64,000 bases of DNA. Source: Orbicella faveolata (lineage: Eukaryota; Cnidaria; Anthozoa; Scleractinia; Merulinidae). Location of the stretch: positions 22,499-86,498 of the forward strand of contig NW_018148891.1 in the NCBI RefSeq assembly GCF_002042975.1, read 5' to 3'. The position numbers and the translations under genes are program-made. The notes beneath the pieces were generated by a model, which was not told the DNA's origin, made no database searches, and saw nothing but the letters and a program-made list of their open reading frames with translations. This document shows, piece after piece, positions 1 through 12,400 of this stretch; within the stretch, counting starts at the first letter, position 1; every line of letters starts with the position of its first letter.

Positions 1-350
1 CCAGAGGGGCCACAACGGCTGCAACCTCCCAAGGGACCAAAACACCCACAAGAGCCCTAACAACCACAGTCATCAAAACGAGCACAAAATATCACAACAA
101 GGACACCCACCGAGAGATCTCAAACAGCCACAACGATCAGGACGCTCCATAACAGCTACAACTAACACAATCTCCGCATTGCAAAACGTACCAAATACAT
201 TTGAGACACATCTATATCTTGAAAACGCTCTAAACAAAGGTAGCAGTCGCAACTGAAGCGTCCTGGATTCGTTCTTTACTAAGTGAAAATGTTCCTGATA
301 AGTCGTCAATTTATAATTATAAGTAATGTTAAAAAAAAGACATTTCTTAC
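1..350. other. Left-edge intron, A/C-rich
   Basis: The first 280 bases are poor in G and T with recurring cacaac-type words, like a decayed short-period repeat. No exon was recognised before the donor at 346-350. Confidence 0.4.
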
Positions 351-467
351 CTCAAGTGGAAATAAAGGCTGCTCATTGTAAATACGCACAAAGATTTCTC
401 CCACAATCAGCTCTTCGCTGAAAACGGAGAAAGTAAATCGAGCACCAAATGAAGAGTCACATTCACC
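351..467 (-). CDS. DNAJC13: DNAJC13 last visible exon
   Basis: The exon encodes [20 protein letters not shown] followed by [18 protein letters not shown]. It matches human RME-8 near [18 protein letters not shown], which starts a second armadillo-like stretch. Donor GTAAG lies at 346-350. The remaining C-terminal exons are left of the window. Confidence 0.9.
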
Positions 468-3400
468 CTAGAAATATAAACACAAGAGTTAGATAACGCA
501 CTGCACAACCCTATTTTTTTAACACTTCGATGATCTGAATGAAGACTCTCTTTACTTACTTTTTACTCTCTTGGCAAAAGGGTTTTGTAAGTCACTTTGG
601 AGAAAACGCTTTAATGTGAAAACATTTTCCTGAATGTGTGAAGTCCAGCATTCTAAGAACCTACCCACTAGAGTGTGATATAAAATGTTCGTTCGTTCGT
701 TCGTCCGTTCGCGAGTCCGTTCGTTCGTTCGTTCGTTCGCGAGTCCGTTCGTCCGTCTTTCGTTCATTCGTTCGTTCATTCGTTCGTTAGCTCATTCCTC
801 TGTTGGTTCGTTCGTTCATTCATTCGCTCGTTCACTGGTTCGGTCAGTCGGTCTGTCACTCGCTCGTGAATGGATTCATGCGTTTCTTCGTTTCGTTCGT
901 TCATTCGTTCGTTCATTCACTGGCTCGTTCGCGCTTTCTTCTCCGTCTGTTCGTTTGTACGTACGTTTAATGTCGGTTACTTGAGCACGAAAAAAAAATT
1001 AACAATTTCCCTCGTCACCTCTACAAATTTGACAGATCTATTATCAGACCACAAAACTGATCGCAGAGCGTACTTAGTAAAACTATACTCTCTCAGTACA
1101 TTACCGTTTTGATCTTTCGTAGTTGCTGAGTTTCCAGAAATTCATTCAGTTCTATCCTTGTGGCGTTGTCCCAGATAAGATAAGGATTCTCTGTGTTACT
1201 GTTCAACATCTTTAGGATCTACACAAAGAGACAAAAAGACTCTGGATTTCTATTTGTAATATAAACAAATAACAACATAGGCCATGGGCTCAGCATCAAC
1301 TCGTTCTAGCTATGAGACAGTTAGCACTGGCCGTTTTAAAGGAGCTCAATCATGGTATTTTGAGCTCTTTTGACCACGTACAAAATTACCTTTACAATGA
1401 AGAAAACCTGAAAATAGTTCTCTACTAAGATAGAAAAACACCAAAGGGACGATAATAAACTATACAGAAGCAAGGATGATTAAGGATGGAGANTGGAAAT
1501 AAAGGCTGCTCATTGTAAATACGCACAAAGATTTCTCCCACAATCAGCTCTTCGCTGAAAACGGAAAAAGTAAACCGAGCACCAAAGGAAGAGTCACATT
1601 CACCCTAGAAATAGAAACACAAGAGTTAGATAACACACTGCACAACCCTATTTTTTAACACTTCGATGATCTGAATGAAGACTCTCTTTACTTACTTTTT
1701 ACTCTCTTGGCAAAAGGTTTTTGTAAGTCACTTTGGAGAAAACGCTTAAATGTGAAAACTTTTTCCTGAATGTGTGTAAGTCCAGCATTCTAAGAACCTA
1801 CCCACTAGAGTGTGATATAAAATGTTCGTTCATTCGTTCGTTCGTTCGTCCGTCCGTCTTTCGTTCATTCGTTCGTTAGCTCATTCCTTCGTTGGTTCGT
1901 TCGTTCATTCATTCGCTCGTTCACTCGTTCGGTCAGTCGGTCTGTCACTCGCTCGTGAATGGATCTATGCGTTTGTTCGTTTCGTTCGTTCATCCGTTCG
2001 TTCATTCACTCGTTCGCGCGTTCTTCTCCGTCTGCTCGTTTGTACGTACATTTAATGTCGGTTACTTGATCACAAAAAAAAAAATAACAATTTCCCTCGT
2101 CACCTCTACAAATTTAACAGCTGTATTATTATCAGACCACAAAACTGACCGCAGAGCGTACTTAGTAAAACTATACTCTCTCAGTACATTACCGTTTTGA
2201 TCTTTCGTAGTTGCTGAGTTTCCAGAAATTCATTCAGTTCTATCCTTGTGGCGTTGTCCCAGATAAGATAAGGATTCTCTGTGTTACTGTTCAACATCTT
2301 TAGGATCTACACAAAGAGACAAAAAGACTCTGGATTTCTATTTGTAATATAAACAAATAACAACATAGGCCATGGGCTCAGCATCAACTCGTTCTAGCTA
2401 TGAGACAGTTAGCACTGGCCGTTTTAAAGGAGCTCAATCATGGTATTTTGAGCTCTTTTGACCACGTACAAAATTACCTTTACAATGAAGAAAACCTGAA
2501 AATAGTTCTCTACTAAGATAGAAAAACACCAAAGGGACGATAATAAACTATACAGAAGCAAGGATGATTAAGGATGGAGAAGATTGACACGGATTACAAA
2601 CGACGAACTTGAAAACTTTAAGCTAAACTTCTCAAGATGCGCAAACGTGACGTAGCTCCTTTAACCCAAAAAATTAAAGACAACACAGGTCAATCAAAAC
2701 TTGGCTTGAAAGAAGTCAACTGTAAAGTTTTACTTTAACCTCCTGGAAAAGATTTACTCCAATTTTGAAAGGAATTTAGTTACAGAGTAGAGTGTACCTC
2801 TTTCGGCGAGTCATTGCTGAGTTGTTTAGCGATGTAAGGAGTCAACATGCTGGAGAGAGACTTCCTGATGGCTGGGTTTTCAGGGGTGAAATTTTCATCA
2901 CCTGAAAAAAACAAAACAAAACAAAAACAAAACAAAACAAACGCAAATGAGTTCTGGTGAGTTTTTTCCACTCATTCCTTACCAAATATCCCGAAAGGCG
3001 AACCATATTTCGTGTGCAAGCACAAGCATTCATACTAGCACTCAGAAACGCAGGCAAAAACACAAGAACAAAAGTGCATTTGCACATGCCGCCGGGGCGG
3101 TTGTGTTTAGAGCTGAAAACAGACCTATAAAGGACAAAGTTAGGTGTAATTCCATTTGCTTACAAAAGTTTGCCAATTTCCCCCGTAGCTTTAAAATGCA
3201 CAAATCAAAGCTTGTCTGTACATTTTAGTGTGCACTATTCTGTATTGTCGCTAAGGTTCTTCGGTAGAATCCGCTAACAACGAAAAATGACCGAGTTTGT
3301 TCCTTTTTGGATTCCTACCTCAGCCAGGGGCGAATTTTCCAGAGCAGGACAAGATTTAATTAAGAAGAAGAATAATTTACGTACTCAGATATCCCCCGAG

Positions 3401-6400
3401 CCTGGCCAATGCATCAATACTCAAACGTGCCAGGTTGTTAGCAATTTCCTGCAAACAAAATAATTCAAAGTTAAATCCAGCACAACCCAGTGATACAAAG
3501 AAAACCCTAGAGAATACAAACCATTTGACTTAAAGGCATGTTTTGCGACAACTAAACAACAAAGAGTGTCGTACCAACACAAGATGTACAATTACTTCTA
3601 AAACTCATTAAGAATTCATCAAGAAGAAAATCATGACCGTGACGGTGTTTGGATACCTGATCTTAATCAGCAAAGATTTTTACAATTACATTTCTCCGTT
3701 TACTCCTTAGTTCGTAATTACGAATCCATAAATAAATAGTTTTAGTCTCGGTTGAGAGGATATATCAAACACTCAAGATAGTGTTTGACCACGTTTCCAA
3801 ACACCCTGAAGTTCGTCAAAAATACTCCGCTACGCGTCAACCGATAAGGTGTCTTCGTTCAAATAATGATCACCTGCGACTGCACATACCGGTGTTTAGG
3901 ACAAAGACCTACGAGGGACGCGCTTTTTCATCTTGTGCGCCAGCACTGTGGAATAGCCTCCCACTTGATGTGAGAAGTGCCCCATCAGTGGATACGTTTA
4001 AAACTAAGCTTAAAACGTTTTTGTTGAATAATGATCTTAAGTATTCTATAATGAATTTTAGTATCTTATGATGAATTTTAGTATTTAATGAATTTTAGTA
4101 TTTTATCATCATTGTAATTTAATATTTTTTCCTTATATTGGTTTCGTTATCGTTTTTCTCATTTTTATTCTGTAAGAGCATTGAGATTTTTTAATGTAAT
4201 GCGCTAGAAATAAATTATTATTAAATATTATTATACTTTCAATTCTCTTCTCGGTGTTTGGAAATGTGGCCAAACACGGCCTTTCGTGTTTCATATGTTA
4301 CTTGCACATCAGTATATCTCTGAGACGCACTACGTTATTATAAATGAAGCTACAAAGGTGATTTTTACGAAAAGCAACCACGAAACCGTAGTCCAAGCTC
4401 GGGTTGGACAGCGCTTCCCCTTAAACGTTGTCTAAAACGTCATTTACGTCACCGCCCCTGAGCGTACAGTCGTGTATTAAGTTTCAACACATTCTTTTGA
4501 GAAGCTCGTTCAAAGTTTGCTACTCAGATTATGCTACTGGTCAAATTTGAGCACAATAGAACTGATTAGTATCGTGCAATACGCGTTGAACTTTTCAGAC
4601 ACTAATATTTAAATTAAATTTAACATGTTGTCTCATGAACTGTGTTTTGTGCTTTGTTTGCTGCACTTTCTAGATGGTGGATTCTACCATTAGGAGATCT
4701 ATTCACCATTTTCTGCAGAACAATGTCTGTATGCCATTCAACATACTGGTTTTTTATTGGATCGCAGGCTCAAACCAAGTTAACTTATTGTAATCAGGAG
4801 CTCCGCTTTTGGGCTTGGCTAAATCTATGTATTATTGTCTTCTAACCTGTTGGTTAGTCTCTGCACTCTTCTCAACGCCGCTTTCATCCAGTGTGTAGTC
4901 ATAATTGAAGAGAAACAGCAGTAAGTGCCACAAAACACCAGCCTGAAGTAAGGAAAAACACAGATTAGTTACAAAGTTGACTCACTCGTTATTTTCCGGC
5001 AAGATTTCAAGAAGCTCAAAAACATGCCTACCCCATGGAAAACTCAACAACGATAGTTTGATTACGTAGAATACAACTGAAGAAATAATGGAAATCCATT
5101 AAGAACTGAGAACAACAAACACCGGCGACAGCAACTTTGAAGCCTTTTAATTTGCCGCCATCTTGGTTGAGTGGTCAATAGACTGTTACAACGTCAGAAG
5201 CCAGTAAGGCGTCAAATTAGTTACACGCTGTAAATGGTTTGAACCCAGGAGTATCAGTAGTTCGTATAGTGTGATCGTCCGGGTGAGTGTAGTTCGAAAC
5301 GTCAGTCACCAACAACAGTTCTTTTCAGAACTACACTCACCCGGACGATCACACTATACGAACTTAGTTACACGCTGTTAAACTGCAAGCATGGTGTTTA
5401 GCTTTTTGACTGGTTCAAAACTTTAGAAAACCGACAAAAGTTGTCACACTTGAACAGTTGCAATAGTTCAGTACCTTTCACTCTGATTATCCCTCGCACG
5501 CCATGTTTTATTACCTGTAAAAGTTGCGTTTGAAGCCAAAATTCCGCACTGAAAGCACTAACACACTCCGCCGCAACTGAACACAGCGCTGGGAGATTCT
5601 ATAAGAAAAAATGAAAAAAAAAAATTGCCACAGATTAAAACAAATCTAGCTTTTTTGAACCTTGACGTAAAAGGACACGAAGAGGGCGTCTTCTTCAACC
5701 CGTTGTATATTTTAAAATGTGCAATAGCTTTCTAGCCCTGGTTAATTGCTGTAATTATGAACAGTGTGGAGTATAAAAAATTAATGAAATATGTCGAATT
5801 ATTCTCGCATTTTGATCGGTTCTAGCGGGGAGGCGCGGTGGCCTCATGGATAGTGCGCTCGTCTCCGGNCCCTCCCTGGTTAACCTAAAAATTTTGGAGA
5901 TGATCTTCCCCCGAAAAGAAGATGATAAAGTAAAACTAACCTGGACTGGTACTTCGTGGGGTTCAGTTGATGAAGTGAGGGCCTCTAAACAACGAGTGTA
6001 AGCTTCTTGTAGCGCCTGGTCAAAAATAAACACAGTTAACGCAAAAATTACTCAGGACACAACACAAGTACATTAACTGTAAAAGTTAAGAATGTCTATC
6101 AAAGCTTGTGTGTGCCACTTTTGAAGACGCCTTTCTCCTGCTATACCCCTCTCCAAACTATTAGGGCAACCTGACAAGAATGCTAGTAGCGCCTTTAAAA
6201 TAATGCTGGGATGNCCCAAAGGGAGTAGCAATACTCCTTGTCGCTTCATGCTACAGAAACCGGTGGTGGAACATTCGCTCACAAAGCAGGTTTAGTGTTT
6301 TTTGTTTTTTTTTACGCACGAACACGAGCCAGTGATAACAACACCAAAAGCGTGCCGCAGTGAGGAAAACGTCAGAAAGACAATGAAGACAGCGAAGATC

Positions 6401-9400
6401 TAGCAATTTTTTTTACCTCAATTCCGTCTTCTCTGCGTAGTTCCTCAGCGTTAAGCGCTGAGCAGTTGATGGTGTGATAAGCGAGTTCACTCGCAGCTGT
6501 CAGCAGAGGAGCAGACTTGGAGAACAAAGCGTCATCTCCTGTCTCGAGTCTGATGGTCTTGATCAGCATGGGATAACCAGCGTACTTGTATGGTTGGAGC
6601 TCTGGAATAAAACAAAAACACGATATCAAGAGTGGCCCAGAGTTTCTATAGGACAAGTGAAAAGTCTCCACACTAAAATATTTTATTCATTCCCAAGTCT
6701 CTTATTGAGTTCTGAGACTTCTCCTTTTCAGGAGCTCAGTCACGGCATTTTGAGTTGTTTTGACCTCTTTCAAAATCACTTTCAAATTGAAGGAAACCTG
6801 AGAATAGTAGTTTACAAAGATAGAAAAACACCAAAGAGATAATAACAAGCCGTAAAGGAACAAGGATGGTTCAGGATGGAGAAAATTAACACAGATTACA
6901 AACGTCAAATTTGCAAGCCTTTTCATAATTCGTGACGTAGCTCCTACAAGGACCAGTTTACCATGTAATAATTCATAGTTAATGATAGTAACTAGGTAAG
7001 GAAGGAATTTATTTTACGAGGCTACCACTTGACAGTACAAATAATTCATAATTAGAATTTGGTACGGTAAAAGATAGGCCCTACCTTCCTTGTATCTCTT
7101 GAAGAGAATGGACTGCGACTTGAGAATAAGCACAATATTGTGTGGATCAGGGCCTTGTACTGTTCTTGAAGACTTAGAACACAGAAACTCATACGCCTTG
7201 TTCACTTTCTCAAAAATGTCCTGAAAAGAAACAAGGCCCAAAATGTNCTGTTTCGTGTGTACTTCTTGAAGAAATCTGAAATGGGGGCAAAAAATGCAGT
7301 CATTACGATGCACAACCTTGGGAATTGGCACTTCCTTTGGTAAAGCGATATGTAGCCTTGTGCCACGATACTCATTTGCAGAAACCAGGAATCCCCATTC
7401 TAACACATGTAAAATTAGTTTATTATACCTGCTCTATTTTTAATTGCTTTTGTCTGTTTTATGTTTGCTAAACAGGGACCAATCCTGCAAAACCTGGATG
7501 GGTAGAAAGAGTTCTTCACGCTTCTAAGTGTAACTGAAATCGTTTTGAAATAACACAACTACATACACATCTTAAGCTGAATAAGACAATACATTCGACA
7601 AACGGGCCATTATTCATAGAGGCAAAAATACTTCAATCCATTCTCTTTAAATACTACTACAGTAGGTGTAGTAAAAGATCAAGTGACTGGTCAGTGGTAA
7701 GATGAAGGTAAAGTTTGACTTCTGTCGAGAGAACCTAGAATTATTTCCCCAAACAACTCGAGACTAAATATTTTTGTCTCCATACATCATAACAGTTGTT
7801 ACCTTCCAATAGGCAGCACGTTTGATCCAGTGTACATCATGATAAAGAAGAAAACTCCAGTCAGGTAGAGCCGAGGCAGGATAGGGTTGTCCTAGAAAAC
7901 CAAAGAACTAAAATCTAATCTTGTTCATAAAATAAATACATACAAACAAACAAACAAAACATTGAAAACTTAAGGAAATTTACTGACAAAGGATTTGTTA
8001 TATGGAAAAAGAAAATTCTTTTCTTGCGGGACACAGCGGGTAATCCTGAGCAGGCAAGATAGAGCCATCTTGACTGCTCGGGTAGCCAATCACAGCGCAG
8101 GATTCCATTTATCTTGCCGCTCACGCAGCCAGCCATAATATGTGTACGTATTGAACTTACCACCATCATATCCAGAAGAAGAATCGAAACTTTCTCCACA
8201 ATAATGGGATCAAAGGTTAACAAGAGCTGTTGTAGAAAATAAACAATGAAAGATCATTCCGACAGTAAGGTAAAGATTGCTCAACTTGCTTCTGTCATTC
8301 ATGGCCGAAAACCTTATCTTATTGCTCACTTCCTGACTAAAATAGTTAAGCCAAAATTTTTCAAGTTTGCCGTTTGCAATCCATGTTAATCTTCTCCATC
8401 ATTACTATCCTTGCTACTTTATGGTTTATTGTTATCGCTTTGGTGTTTTTCTATCTTAGTAAAATATTACTTTCGGGTTTCCTTCAATTTAAAGGTAATT
8501 TCGTACGTGGCCAAAATAACTCAAAATACCGTGACTGAGATCCTTTAAACCCCATAAAAGTTGGCAGGCATTTTAAAAATTCAAATTTTCTATGCTTAGA
8601 CTTCTTTATGCCTACTAGTTTACTTCACTAAAAAATTCTGCACTCCATATTTTCTACGGCATAATTGTTTTGCAGTAACATGGAGTACAGTCCGTCCTAA
8701 AAACGACTGTCAGTAGCAAAGTCAAGTAGCCGGAGCAAGAGCATAACTCTCTCAACTAAATTTGCAGAAAATATACGGCAGGCAACAGGGAGAATTTTGA
8801 TGCTGAACTTCAATGGTTAAAGGCTTATGTGTAGGACATATCAAGCCTACATACCTGAACCAGATGAGGCAAACACGTTGCTTCTGACAGCATCCTCTTT
8901 GCTCTTGGAAGCGGTCGCACAATGGCACCGTCAGCATCCCTGACAACCAAAGGCAAGTACAAGAAATAATTATTTCCTCAGTAATAGAATATTAGGCAAA
9001 ACGTTTATTACGAAATGGTATACTATCTAGACAATCATTAACACAAACGTCTAAAGCTGGGTATAGATCAAGTACATGTTCTTCCCAGTACGGGGTTGAG
9101 ATAAAGAACTCTAGTGGCAATGTTATTACCACAAGTGTATTATTATTAGAGGTTGCAATCCGCTACAGAATTCCCTTCACATTATTGGCTAGTGCTAGTG
9201 ATGTTGTTGTACAGCTCAAGTTTAGAGTAACAACTCTCCAGAAAAGAAATAAATATGAGGCGTTAGTAATTCATTTTCTTTTGACCAATGCGAATCTGAA
9301 AACAATTAAAAGCAAAACATGATCAGCCTATGAACAAAACAAAAAACGTTTCCCTCAACAGCAGAACTCCTTCTTCAATGGATTTTAAGGACAGCTCAGC

Positions 9401-12400
9401 AATATCAAATATTCAATTACTCGAAGTAGTGTCATATTACAATTCCAAACACGAATTTCGTCAAAAACTCAATTTTAACTCGCTTCTAGGTATTTGAAAT
9501 GTGATGAAACCCTGTTCCTCGTGTTTGATGGATCAAGTCCTAACCTGTTTGGGTAGAATTCACAAATCTTGATGAGCATGTTCAAGATCAGAACAGCCAA
9601 ATCGGATTCATTCATAACAGCGTTTCCAGTTGCTAGCAGGTACCACTTGAGCTGTGGGATGCTCTGCAGTGGCCTCCAACCATCCATACCCTGAGCCCAG
9701 CACTTTGTTTCAGGTCGTAGAGTTCCTTCAGCCGACATGTCCTTCATCTGTAACAACATCAAGCAACATTTTTACAAAATTTGCAAACTCAAAACTGTAA
9801 ACATAGAGGACAAATTGAAAGCTTTNGCTTCATGGTTCACTCAATTTTATACATTATTTATTTTAATTAGAGATGAAAAATAGATGTGCGTACACGTATT
9901 GTCTGTATTTGGTGGTACATGAACTCTTAGGCCCGATTCAGATGCAGTACTTCACATGAGCCGAATCAAATGCGAATTTAGGCCGACCCAAATTGATTTA
10001 GACCGGCTGAATTGATTCGGACGCCGATCTCAATTCCAGCCGAACTAAATTCAATGGAATATAAAAGTGCATATCGATCGGCGCTGATACGTGCTGAACT
10101 CAGTTCAGTCCCGTAAACATAGTAAACAACAACAAAGCACGATCCAAAACCGTCCTGTGAAAAATATACGAAAGGTTGGCAAAAAGGAGCAGAATTAGGC
10201 TAACTGCATTTATTTTACTTTTTACATGTGACTGCAAGAAGACAACTGATAAATTGGTTCAGATGTCTTACTTCACATGAACTCAATTCTTTGAGCTCGA
10301 TTCGGCTTATGTGAAGCACGGCATCTGAACCAGGCCTTACCCACCCATGCAGACATCTTTTGAGTTTGCCAGGAATTCTTAACTCCCTCGTGTAAGTGGG
10401 AGAGGAATGCGTGATATGTACAATGTATGAGGCAAATTAACTTCAAGTTTAAAACAATATTCTTTACTCTTGTCATGCACACTCTAGATGAAATTTTGAT
10501 AATGCATCAAGAGATTAGAAGTTGGTAACTTGTTAATGACTTACTTGTAGTAGAATAGTTCCCAGTTTGCATCACTTTTGATTCTTTGTCTTCTCTTTCT
10601 TAGAATCACAGGCTTCTGATTTGTCTGTTGAGAAACATTGGTGAAGGTCATTCCTCTGAGTTGCATTGCGCGTCCCTACCGCGTACGATTTTCGCGTCAT
10701 TAGCGCGCACTCACAAGCGCGTGCATACATCTACATACAACATCAAGAGATTTACTCCAAGCTAAGCTCGAAAGCGAAATGAACACCGTTGAAATTAATA
10801 ATTGATGTAAAAGTTAATGACCTGCCTTTGCTATAACTTCTGTGACTATCAACAATTGTTTTTTCTAATTTTATTTTAAAAAGCGTTGAATTGTAGAGTG
10901 CTTTTCTTACATCTTTTGATTTCAATCCCATCTTTGTCCTCCAGTGAGTTAACACAACATCCAGCTGTACAAAGTACTGGTTCTTCTTAGGTTTGGACGA
11001 ATCCTTCGATAAAAAAAAATTACTGTGAATGCATCGACTTAACAAAGAAATCATCAATCGAGGAAAATACTACATTTAGTCAGCAATGTTATACTTAGAA
11101 ATGGCAGCCCGAGTAGCATGGAAGACTGATTTGTTTATTAAAATAACTTTGTGAATGGGGAGGTTTATGCTGTTTAAGATGATTTCCACAGAACATTCGC
11201 GCAATAATGGCAAAAATTAACTTACCAAAAAACCCTCATGGTGTCAAAATATTTTGAATACAGCTAAGACGAACTTATTGAGAATTCAGCTCTCAAGCTG
11301 ACCCCGTGAGAGAAAATTGAACTTGAAGTTATCCATATTTCAATTAAAACAGACATTTCGCGTTAGTTGAAAGCACAATAACACACACTTTACGCACTCT
11401 TACGAGGTTTGACATTAAGTTTCTCGAGAATGCTTGCGAATTTAATTGTGGGGTCACTTATAAAAGAAATGAACTAAAGTGAGTTGTTTTAAATAGTATT
11501 CCAAAAGTTACTGTGCTGTGAGTAGATTTTTAGTAAATGATTTTTGCACTTATTGCTAGTTGGACTTTGAGCGGAATCCGTCTTAAAACGATTTCAGTCA
11601 GTTTTGGCTTCACTGTTTTACTCTATATACGTTGTATGGAGAGGAACTGTTCAGTGAGGCTAAAACTCGTTGACATCACTTTAAAACGGCGTAATCCTCC
11701 TCAGCAACATAATATACACACAAACGAAGCCACAAAGGCATTTTACAGCATTCTGTTTCAGTATGTTTAGCTGCTGAATATGATTGTTACATTCCCATAC
11801 TACCGGTAACTGTTATAATTACATTGTTTTGCAACGTTTTATAACAAAGCACAATGAGATAAAGAAACCTGTGGTCCTAGTATTTTCAAAATTATTTTCA
11901 GTTAGACTCTCACATCTTTAAGGGTTGACGGCTTGAACGCAATTAAAACAGTGGCCAAAACGCATGTAAATTTACATTCAGACTTGTTAATTCAGTAGAA
12001 TTTGTTTTTAAAAGGGAAACAAATACATCGCTAATATCGCTGGACCAACAATTGTTTTTGTTGCTTACTTCAGCAAGTTTCACATTGTCTCGGACATGGA
12101 GCTTGTCAATCTCGGCCTCTGGGACCTATTATCAAATAAATAAGAAGACATGAGACAAAGTTTAAATCTTAGATTTACATTAGTAACATTAAGAAACATT
12201 TTCATCAGCCTTACTGGCAAATGTGTGTGTAGCTACTCTCTCTCAGCTACCTTTCATTACTTGGAAAATTTCAAGCAATTTAAAGGAAATGAAGTTTTGC
12301 ATTTAAATGAAAATCATCCACAACTGGGAATTGCCACGATTGCAGATGAACTTGGTGTTTCTTTCTTTCATTTAAAACAAATACAAGGCAAATATTGACA

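Larger units (their letters stand above)
357..1492. repeat. Duplicated block 1a (matches 1494-2580)
   Basis: 1136 bp matching 1494-2580 with scattered substitutions and a longer TTCG microsatellite. The n at 1493 separates them. Likely two alleles at an unmerged contig overlap. Confidence 0.85.
1494..2580. repeat. Duplicated block 1b
   Basis: Second rendering of 357-1492; after 2580 the sequence becomes unique. It begins mid-exon, directly after an n. Confidence 0.85.

Noticed and set aside
685-984. Open frames rich in Phe-Val-Arg-Ser repeats (also 1822-2200 and antisense 552-779)
   Set aside because: They are translations of the degenerate TTCG microsatellite; the two allelic copies differ in length and frame.
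5829-5868. Possible tRNA gene
   Set aside because: Only an A-box-like half is visible before the gap; no cloverleaf or B box can be formed. The similar piece at 55296-55330 also lacks the second half.
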